A stretch of 64,000 bases of DNA from assembly GCA_950295325.1 (NCBI GenBank), contig OX485805.1, forward strand, positions 29,437,501 through 29,501,500, given 5' to 3'. The stretch is from Polytrichum commune. Taxonomy: Eukaryota; Streptophyta; Polytrichopsida; Polytrichales; Polytrichaceae. The notes beneath the pieces are model-generated. The model made no database searches, had not been told where the DNA came from, and saw only the letters and a list, made by a program, of their open reading frames with translations. A program made the translations under genes and the position numbers. Below are positions 55,746 to 64,000 of this stretch, one piece after another (within the stretch, counting starts at the first letter, position 1; the number at the start of each line of letters is the position of its first letter).

Positions 55746-57229
55746 TTGAACTCACCATACTAATAAGGCACATGTACCTTCCCACTCCAATATTATATAA
55801 GAAGTTTGACCCCAATATTGAGAGGTCATTAATAAGGCCCACATAAGTACCTTAGGAGGCTTCCAACAAGCTGGCCGGAGGTTATGACACTCCAAGGATC
55901 CCATTCATCCATCCGTCCGTCCATCCATCCATCCATTGGAGAATGGGGAGGGAGTTTGAGAGGACAATCTTTAGTTAAGCTTGGGTTCGAATTTTAAGTT
56001 TGAAAATTTCTTGGACCCGGACCGGACCCTTCTAAAACTCATCCTAAGGTTGGGATGTACTTTACTATTATGATAGTGTATAAGAAGGTTCACGCTAGCC
56101 TAAGTGATTATTAAGGGAACACTACCTTGTTTATTGTAGAGGTCGTTAATAAGGCTCACATATCTTAAGAGTAGTCATGCCTAATTTGGTTACTTATTTC
56201 AGTTGGACACTTATATCAGAGTGGTGGGTGGTTAGGTGCACATTTAGGAATGAACACCAATGAGACCTTCTCATGTCTCAACGTCAATAGACTCTGATAA
56301 CTCATAACTATTCGAGATTAGTTCCAAGATTGTCATGGATCAATCTCGTCTTCTTCATATGTATATTTGTGGACGCACATAAATTTCATAATTGCGAAGC
56401 CACATTATATAAGATAATGAACGTAGTAAAATAGAGGGTAACCTTTGTGAGGTGGAGCCTAATATTAGCTTGAGTATCTAATTGAAAGGGAGATTTGAGA
56501 CTCCCTAATACTGTAGAGGACTCTCTATTCTAACAAAAAACACTTTCCCCTCAAGCTTTGCCACGTGTCAATCTTACATCGGTTGAGGCCCTCTTGAATC
56601 CCACATGGAAACTACATTTTGGCACTAATAAGGGCCGGCCTAGACTACGACGAAGAAGCGCATTGGTTAGTAAAAAACTTTAGCCCATCACAAGCTTATT
56701 TGAGGGAACGGTTGGTAATGACGGACACGATGGGATTTTTCTTCTTCTTCTAAAATGCCTCAAGCTGGAGTTCTCCAGAGGCCAAGTTTCTTGTCCGAGG
56801 GTTTGAGGTTGCCCAAGAAACTAAACCTCCAAAGACCTCGCCTAGCAAGAAGTGTTGCCATGTTGGGCAACCATGTCATTTTTTCCATCCATGCCTAAAG
56901 TTCTCCACTGGAGAAGTCTTGGCCATATTGTAAACCCCAGGCGGTGAAGAACCCATTTCGTAGCCAATCATATTGCTCCATTCCATTCCCCTAAAATTCT
57001 TGACCGGTGCACTTCCTTCAGCATAGTCTAAACCGACCCTAAAGGGTGAAATAAAGTGCCGTCTACAACACCACTACAAATTCAAAAAAGTGATGGGGAA
57101 CTTATCCCGTAATGGAGTTATTATATTCATACCCCATGCATTCACCTATCCACCGGTCCACCATCATGAATTTCATTCATCCATCCATCCAAGAGGAGGA
57201 GGGGGGGGGGGGTTTGAGGGAGGGATGGG
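55746..57229. other. Gene-poor interval
   Basis: (CCAT/CCGT)n at 55912-55937, a family A fragment at 56170-56300 (CATGCCTAATTTGGTTACTT), (CCAT)n at 57177-57190 and a G-run at 57198. No gene. Confidence 0.4.
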
Positions 57230-58489
57230 AGCCACATGGTAGCGTGGGGGGTGACGTGGCCCATTCCCTTCCCCAAGCTGCCTGTTCCGCTTGGCTCTAC
57301 ATCTTCCGCCACTCGCCTCGCCTTCCTCTTTCGCATCACTCACCACTCACCCAACCCCCACTCCCAATCCCCGCTCTCCTCTCGTCTCCTCCGCAATCCT
57401 CCCCCGTCATCCCAATCCCCGCCTCCCCATCCAAAATCCAACTCACACCCGCTCCCCACACCTGCTGCTGCCCGCAGTGCAAATTCGATCATTGTCGGGG
57501 CGCCCACTGTACCGCAATTGGGGTGGACGTCACCACCTTCGATCTCCTCACACCGCTCCCGGACGTCCACTTTCTGCGCACTTGCGACGACGACGACGAC
57601 ACCAGCGACTCCTCCACTCCGACTCTCGGGGAAGTCGTCGCAGCCAATTTCACAAGGAGGTGGGTGGGTTGGATGGTGGGTGGGTTGGTTGGTTGGCTGG
57701 TTGATTGGTTGATTGATTGATTGATTGATTGGGGTTGGATTAATTGGGTCTTGGGTTGTTGTGGAGGAGGGGTTTTGGGTTATTGGAAATCTTGCAATCT
57801 CAGAAAGGAAAAGGAAGTGGCTTGGCAACAGAGCAAAGCAGAGCTGAGGGAGTGAAGGGGAAGTGACTCGAAGATCGTCGAGGTTTTTTTTCTTTTTGTG
57901 ATTGTGGGTTTGGATTTTTCGGGGTGGGGTATTTTTTTTTGGGGGGGGGGGGGAAGGTTTGGGGGTTGTGTGGGAGGATTTTTGTGTGTGTTGGGAGGCT
58001 TTGGCGAGGAGTTTTTGTGCCGATTTGGGGAATTGGCCAGGGGAAGTTTTCGGGTTCCGCGGTTGGTTGGGGCGGATTTTCTTTTTGGTGGAGTTTTGGA
58101 GGAGGAGGACGGAACGGTGGTGCAATTGGTGGTGTTGATGGTGGTCGGACATTGAGTGAAGCGGATTAAATTGGGGGTTCGCAGCAGGAGGTGATTGGGA
58201 AGCGATTATTTGTTTTTGTTTTGGATGTGTCGAAGTGGGGAGGAAGGGAAGCCTGGGAGCTGGTGGTTATGTCACGTTGAGTTTGCCGGGATTGGTAGCT
58301 TCGAGAAGGAGCTTTGAGGAACAGGGTTAGGAGGCCGAGCTGTTGTTCTGTGTGCGAGCACCGGGAAGAGGGATGAGAAGAAGAGCCGCGTGGTGAAGAC
58401 GAGGAGAGTGGTGCATATGGTGGGCATGGCAGCAAAGGTTGTGTGTAGTTCCACCGATATCCCCCCAGGCGGCTGCCAGGGCTTTATGA
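57230..58489 (+). promoter_or_regulatory. CpG-rich promoter and leader region of DET1
   Basis: 57280-57655 is C-rich with many CG dinucleotides; from about 57660 the plus strand turns G/T-rich ((TTGA)n at 57695-57731, G-run at 57941, repeated GTTTTGG and GGGAATT motifs). All three forward frames stay open only because of composition. A leader exon ending at about 57659 (CACAAGGAG/GTGGGTGG) followed by a leader intron is possible but unproven. Confidence 0.4.
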
Positions 58490-61400
58490 ATGTGGAAGCA
58501 GAGTGAGAACATTGTCCATCGGCTTTTCTCTCGACAAGTCAGCCGTGGCGCCCCCAACACACATGTGTGTATTCTCTTCCCCCTCTCTTGCCCTCTCCTC
58601 TCCTCTCCTCTCCATCCTCCCATTTCCTCTTTGCGCATTTTATTTCATGTGCAACAGCACACCAACACTCTCTCTTGAACAACAGAGTTATCTTTTAACT
58701 CAATGTGACTTATCGTAGGGAGTTGGTCCCGTATGATTTCCCATTGGTTGTTTTGCGTACGACATCAATAATTTCTGTCCACTTGTGATGGTGCATGCTC
58801 TCTTCCCCATCCTCCAATCCTTCCATGCTCTCTGTTCGCATTTTATTTCATGTGCAACACAGCAATACTCTTTCCTGCACAATAAAGCTATTTTTTAGCT
58901 CAATGGGACTTTGCGTGGGGAGTTTGTCCCCTATTATTTTCCATTGGTTGTTTTGCATACAATAGTAATAATTTCTTTCCACTTGTGATGGTGCATGCTC
59001 TCTTCCCTATCCTCCTATCCTCCCATTTCCTTTTTGCGTATATCATTTCATGTGCAACACAGCATCACTCTTTCCTGCACACAATACCTTCTATTGCAGC
59101 TCAAAAAATATTTTGGTGGCAGTAGAGTTACCATTTAACTTGCTGGGACTTTTTGTCACACTATCCCCTATAATATTTCATTAGTTGTCTTGCATATGTT
59201 TCAATAATTCATTCCCACTTGTGAATAGTGCATGCTTGGAGGTAGTGTTTGAATCTGAATGAAGTACAACCTTTTGCATAGGTTCATTGAGGGCCTAACT
59301 TATCTTAGCACCTCTTGATGGCATGCCAAAATGGGTTTGGCCCTCAATGAACCGATAAGTATAGAATGATCATCGTTCAAACCTCCACACTACCTCCAAG
59401 CATGCACCAAAAGTTTATAATTACGGGAGGTTTTGTTTGAAAAACAATCAACTCCGGACCAAAAGTCCTGGTGGGTTAAAGGATAACTCTAGTGAGTCTA
59501 GTCTTTTGCATGATTGCTGCCACTGGATGAAGGGGGCTTGGGGGCTGGGAGATACAGTTGTCTTCAAGAACTAAGAAATCCAAGGGAATGCTAAAAAATA
59601 TGGTTTAGTTCAAGCTGGGCATGAGAAATTACAAGGGTCACAAATGGGCTAAGTAAGTTGTGGGCATTAGAGCTTGCACTTGATACTGGTTCTGAATTTT
59701 TGTGATTAGTGGGTTATAGAGTTTTAGGTTGATATTTCATGCAATGTTCCTTATTTCCATTTAGAGTCACTGGTAGAAACGTCAGTAGCAGGAATTGAAT
59801 GAAAGGACAGGTAGCTGACGATTGTGGTGACTACCATTGCTCTCTTTAAGTAACATTAGAAGTGAAGTGTGTACATATATTTGTGTGTAATAACAGAATG
59901 GTACCTTGGAGGGGATGATGATGCATTCAGAGATTTGCAAATGAGAAGCATTATGATAATTGGTGGAGGGTTATGTGTTAAGATATCATTTAATTACATC
60001 TTTGTATTCACAAAAATGGTGCAATGTCACTGCAGATACATAGAGCACGACAGCTCTACGAAAACATAGTACCGGGCCACACAGTCTATGACGTGGACTG
60101 TCCTGATCAATGGTGGCGCCGGTTTACTAATGACGGACAGTACTTGATCTGTTTTAGTCGGAGTTACCAAGATTTAGTGATCTATCGGCCGTTGTGGCTC
60201 TCATACTGCTCAACGAGTGAGACTCTGGATGAGCTCCCTGCAAAATCTAAGAAGTTTGAGAGCTACTTCAGCTTGCTACACCAAATCCCTCTTGCAACAA
60301 GCCCCAATGAAGTGATATGCAAGGACTTCTTCTTGTCGACAGAGAATAATCAGTATGGAATCTTTGCAACATCAACTGCCCCGGTTAACAATGCGCCAGC
60401 CGCACCCGGTGCCGTGGCAGGGGTGCCTTCCATTGAGAAGATTACGTTTTTTGTAGTCCGGTTGGCAGATGGGGTCATTACAGGTCAATCTGTTTTCCAG
60501 GATGACTACATTCACCTTGCCCACAATGCTGGTGTCTTCTTACACGATGACCTACTAGCTATCTTGTCTATACGGTTCCAGCGGATTCACATCCTTCAGG
60601 TTCGAGATGGTGGCCTCTTTTTGGATGTGCGCACCATCGGTGAATTCTGTCGAGAAGATGATGAGCTTCTCCTCAACTCACAGGCTCAGGTTTTTCCCAC
60701 TCCCTCATAAATCCTCCTAAGTCTCTTTGGAAGCTTGGCTGTGCGTGTGGAACATTGTGTGTGGGTGAATTCATTTTGTAATCGCAAAGTAAGTAGTCTT
60801 TTTGTCATCTTTTTCCAGCAGGGTAGTTCCGTTATAGTTAACAGCAGGCATCTCTACATGGTTTTGATTTCACAAGAAAGCCTATGGTTTTAAGGAGTCT
60901 GTGTTTTAAAGGTTGTGGTGTGGTCACGCGGCCTTAATTGAAGATTGCTGCACATGACATGTTGATGATCATGTGCCATGTAGACATTCTACAAGTATTT
61001 TTATGTTTACGAAGTGATGTTAATATGTGTGTTTGGAATCTTGACGTCGGCGTGAAGTGGTCAAAACATGTTATATTGCCATCGATTGTCAAGGGTGATG
61101 GTCAATGCAATTGGTGTTTCATGCTTAAACTGAGCATTACCTAAATGCCTGGCCTTGGTGAAAGGATCACTTGTGGGTGCCTGGACATCCCTCTGAGCTT
61201 GTCCAGCACGCGGAGATATTCCTCTTTATCTCCCATCCAGCCTAAGACCAGTTACTGGTTTGACAAGACAGTGTTTTGATTATGGTACAGAAGTTTTCTT
61301 TCAGTGACCATAGCAACATGAGCTTTGTGCTTGTAAAGGTGAAGGAGCTCAGGATCCCTTTACACTAGAGCTCGAGTTGAGAGCCCAAACTTGCAATATA

Positions 61401-64000
61401 TTGTGATTTTGATATTTGGAGTTCTCAAGCTTTTCTCACCTTCTTCAGTGTCTCTGGTTTGGCAGGATGAAGCTAAGTTCCAGAAGGAACAGGCAGGCCA
61501 GCGGAAAGCTCGAGGTCTGGCCCCAGAATCAGAAGCTCAGGTTCCAGGCTCCCAACACAGCAACAACTGGAGTACCAAGCCCTGGACCAATCTGAGTGAC
61601 AACAGGAGGAGGCCGCTCCCTCGAGATGCAAGGGCCACAACAGCTCATGATCCCATTTCCCTTCGCGTCGCCCCCTCACGTACTCATTTGCAAAACCATA
61701 ACGAAGTTTACGGCGTCAGTCATGTCGACGACATCAATGTGTTGTATGATGGGTACTTCCGAGGTCTTTTTCCCCATGCAAACACAAATACAAACACAAA
61801 TGCAATCGCAAATGGAAATGGGAATGCAAACGGAGTTGAATTGAATATACCGAATGGAAATGGAAATGGGAGCATCAATTCACTCCCTTTTGTGGACCAT
61901 GGCAACATCTATGAGAATGTGCCCGGTCGTAGATTCACAGCAGGAGGAGGGCACTCGGAAAATCTAAACAACCTACTGGGCCGCCGCTCCAGTCGTGGTC
62001 GTGAGCATGGTAATTATGAAATCTCATCCTCAGGGCGCCATCCTCGCTATGGGGAGAGCACAAGCCATGAGGTTATGTCAGGACGTCGCGGGTATGGTAA
62101 TGGAGGGGAGTATGTTGCTGTACGCGAGAACACAACTGCAAACGGCCGTCGGCTTGATGCGAGTGTATCGACAAGCGGGAGCTTGTACAGCAGCAGTGGC
62201 AGCGATACCGTGAGCCACAGCTACAATACTGCGACTGACCTGGGTTCGTCGGATGCAACAATGCTTCATGATTTCTCGAGCCATAATGAGGATCCTGGCC
62301 CGAGTGAGAGGTGGAACAACGGCCCTGTCCCCAGCTTGTCCGTAAGTGCGCGGGCAATTGGTGCGCTTCTGAGGCATTCGGGATTGGTTTTTCGGGAGGA
62401 GAATTCAAGCTTACCAGGTCCTTTGGTTGGGTTATCAAGGTCAAGTGCAGAGGATAGTGGTGGTGCTGGATTCTCTGGTAGAGCAGGTGGCCACAATACT
62501 GGTCCGGCCAATTCCTCACCATCGCAGGATACATCTGGGTCGGGGAGAATTCGGGGACAAACTGGTACTCAAAGTGGGAGTCTAGCAGAAGGAATAAGTA
62601 GGGCAGATGGTGTTCTGCAGGGAGGTAGCCAGATACTGGGTGGGCTTAAGCAGCGGTTATTGTCTTTCATCTTGCAGGGCATAAAGGATGATAACACAAG
62701 TCCCGCCACGGTATGTTATCAATCTCAAATCACTGTTTTGTTTTATCTTTCTATTCACTTTTGAGTCATTGAATTGATTATTATCTTTCTTAAATAGTAA
62801 TCAATGAGAATGCAACTGATGTTATCATATCAAAGACCATTTTGATTCTTGAAACAAGAGGTATCTACTCTTGACAACTAGAAGGTTTTCAATGAAAATT
62901 TTCTATTTGAAATTTTCTATCTGATCGATATCAATAATGCTTGGTTATGCAACAATTTGAGATCAGAGGATACGATCAGTCTATAACCGAGTCATAACCG
63001 GTTGATAACTGGTAATGGTATGTATAAACGGCCAACACTGATATGTGCCCCTCTCATGTTACGGAGCTGCTATGAAGGCAGCTATTCTTTTCACTGGACA
63101 TGCTCACTGGAAGAGCTACTGATTTCTTAGTGAGGATTCTATTGACGCATTAGGCTCAATCAACTCACACAAAATTCTGAATTCGTATTGAATCCAACTT
63201 CTTTTTGTATGTCATGAAAGCAGAAAGCTCAACAGCTCAAGCGTTTCTATTACCATTTCCAGCACTATGTGGATTTGGTGATGTGGAAGGTGGGTGAGAC
63301 CAATTCACTCGTGGTGATTCTCTAGTGCATGCTGTAGGAGCTGTGGAGTTATATGTGAACCTTATTTTCAATATGAAGTTAAATAGCTGGCAATACTTGT
63401 AGCATTTTAGGGAAACGGCTGAGGGTTCAGGAAGCTGATAAGTTTGTTTGATTTGACAGGTACAATTTCTGGATCGGTATCATATACTCATCAAATTTGG
63501 GAGTGTTGATGGCGTGGTGAGTATATTGCTCTGAATGGTACCAGGTTTATGGATTTTTTTTTTGTGCCTCGTAAATGTTTAGGAGTAATTTAAGCACCTT
63601 ATAAACTGTAAGTGCTAATGGGAATAGCTACTTTGGTTATGCAGGTATTGAGGAACTCTGAAGCCTCACATCAAACAGCATTTTTGGCAATCTATAACCT
63701 GGAGACTACCCAAATCCTGGGTTTTTATCAGGTACAAAAATTATTGCTCAAGCAAGCGTAGTTTTCTGAGAGTTCTGTTGGATGTGCACTTTCGTACTTG
63801 GTTTTTTTTTTATATGATCTTAGTTCCCTCACCTTTAATTTTTATTCTCAGTGCAACTTCTCCCTAAGTCAAATTTCTTGTCTCCACAGAATTCATCTGA
63901 GGAGTTGCTGCAGTTAGTAGAGCGTCACTGTGATCACTTCAGAGTGGCCCCACAGTATCCATTGTACATGAATTTCATTTCTAGCTTTGCAAACAACTCC
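58490..64000 (+). CDS. DET1: DET1 (de-etiolated 1), 5' part, 7 exons, cut by window end
   Basis: Exons 58490-58564, 60036-60689, 61466-62710, 63224-63289, 63460-63516, 63645-63731 and 63890-64000+; every junction is phase 0, giving 765 residues so far. DET1 is a nuclear repressor of light-type development that works with DDB1, COP10 and DDA1 as part of a CUL4 ubiquitin ligase system. Family landmarks: N-terminal MWKQSENIVHRLFSRQ (compare N..ARVFERQ), IHRARQLYENIVP, NLAHN-like IHLAHNAGVFLHDDLLAILS, FCREDDELLLNSQAQ, LGGLKQRLLSFIL, FYYHFQHYVDLVMWKVQFLD, LIKFGSVDG, and AIYNLETTQILGFYQNS. Residues about 244-630 (exon 3) are an Asn/Gly/Ser-rich insertion absent at this size from Arabidopsis DET1 (543 aa). 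The start ATG was chosen because it aligns with the conserved N-terminus. About 150 residues probably remain beyond the window. Confidence 0.92.
58575..59235 (+). repeat. Three tandem copies of a 200-240 bp unit in DET1 intron 1
   Basis: Units start near 58575, 58790 and 58990. Shared blocks: CTCTTCCC(C/T)(A/C)TCCTCC, GCATTTTATTTCATGTGCAA, TTTAACTCAATGTGACTT-like, GGGAGTT(G/T)GTCCC, CCATTGGTTGTTTTGC and TTTC(T/C)(G/T)TCCACTTGTGATGG. The unit is the arm of repeat D. Confidence 0.75.
58680..59495. repeat. Fold-back repeat D in DET1 intron 1
   Basis: The outer arms GAGTTATCTTTTAACTCAAT (58685) and GTGGGTTAAAGGATAACTC (59471) are inverted. An inner hairpin pairs GTGCATGCTTGGAGGTAGTG (59229) with CACTACCTCCAAGCATGCAC (59388), and AGGTTCATTGAGGGCC with GGCCCTCAATGAACC. 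Same family as C2 intron 2; here one arm has been amplified. Confidence 0.65.
61788..61880 (+). repeat. Coding (AANGCN)-type hexamer repeat in DET1 exon 3
   Basis: Tandem ACAAAT/GCAAAC and AATGGA/AATGGG hexamers encode the tract NTNTNTNAIANGNGNANG (residues about 349-366), with a second short NGNGNG run just after. Likely length-variable between individuals. Confidence 0.8.

Noticed and set aside
57112-57720. A 202-codon forward frame with a CPQC..HC motif upstream of DET1
   Set aside because: All three forward frames and the reverse frame are open over this CpG-rich stretch, the C-terminus is encoded by a (TTGA/TTGG)n microsatellite, and nothing matches a known family. More likely promoter or leader.
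57340-58152. A 270-codon minus-strand frame
   Set aside because: Composition-driven: it reads the G/T-rich leader backwards and gives Pro/Lys/Asn-rich low-complexity peptide without domains.
1-64000. CRISPR arrays, bacterial operons, phage or viral genes
   Set aside because: None seen. Gene structure, introns and tRNA are those of a plant nucleus, and the tandem repeats lack spacer-repeat regularity.

Overview
This is plant nuclear DNA. Genes are split by short GT-AG introns, intergenic space is AT-rich, there is a nuclear-type tRNA-Leu gene, and the coding genes belong to plant families: a C2-domain SRC2-like protein, a NIP aquaporin, a G-type lectin receptor kinase, a small plant-specific protein and DET1. 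The divergence of DET1 and an F-V-A-R filter in the NIP would fit a non-flowering land plant such as a lycophyte or fern, but that is only an inference. I found no bacterial, viral or organellar genes.

Layout. 1-5 kb: an interspersed repeat, then an intact three-exon C2-domain gene (+, 2065-4480) behind a G/T-rich repetitive leader. 5.8 kb: tRNA-Leu(CAA) on the minus strand. 9.1-14.0 kb: a nest of DNA transposons. A pogo-like element (about 9075-14012) was split by a 3,663-bp Mutator-like element (9184-12846) with roughly 85-bp terminal inverted repeats and a perfect 9-bp target duplication. Inside that element lies a complete three-exon NIP aquaporin gene (-, 11787-10051). A 699-bp hAT element (13093-13791) hit the same pogo copy. 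A second pogo copy (32770-33649) keeps the empty site of both insertions. 14.3-20.6 kb: fold-back Mutator-type elements and a decayed LINE-like coding remnant. 21.3-30.2 kb: a tandemly duplicated upstream region, a five-exon G-type lectin receptor kinase (+, 22581-28774) that splices in frame to 953 residues, and two degraded copies of its 3' end. 30-38 kb: AACCGGTT-rich repeats, a Tourist-like MITE, the second pogo copy and a nearly perfect 956-bp fold-back element. 38.0-40.0 kb: a two-exon gene for a 103-residue conserved plant protein (-), with a tandem repeat array and a 5S-rRNA-like relic in its intron. 41-57 kb: gene-poor DNA with MITEs, a SINE candidate, tandem repeats and microsatellites. 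57.2-64.0 kb: CpG-rich leader and seven exons of DET1 (+, cut by the window end), whose third exon encodes about 415 residues where Arabidopsis DET1 has a short linker.

The genes do not form a pathway; they are independent eukaryotic loci. The unifying theme is repeated invasion by terminal-inverted-repeat DNA transposons, including introns of the C2, NIP, kinase, small-protein and DET1 genes. All exon joins were worked out by hand from splice sites, reading phase and family similarity, so they are predictions, although phase agreed at every junction.
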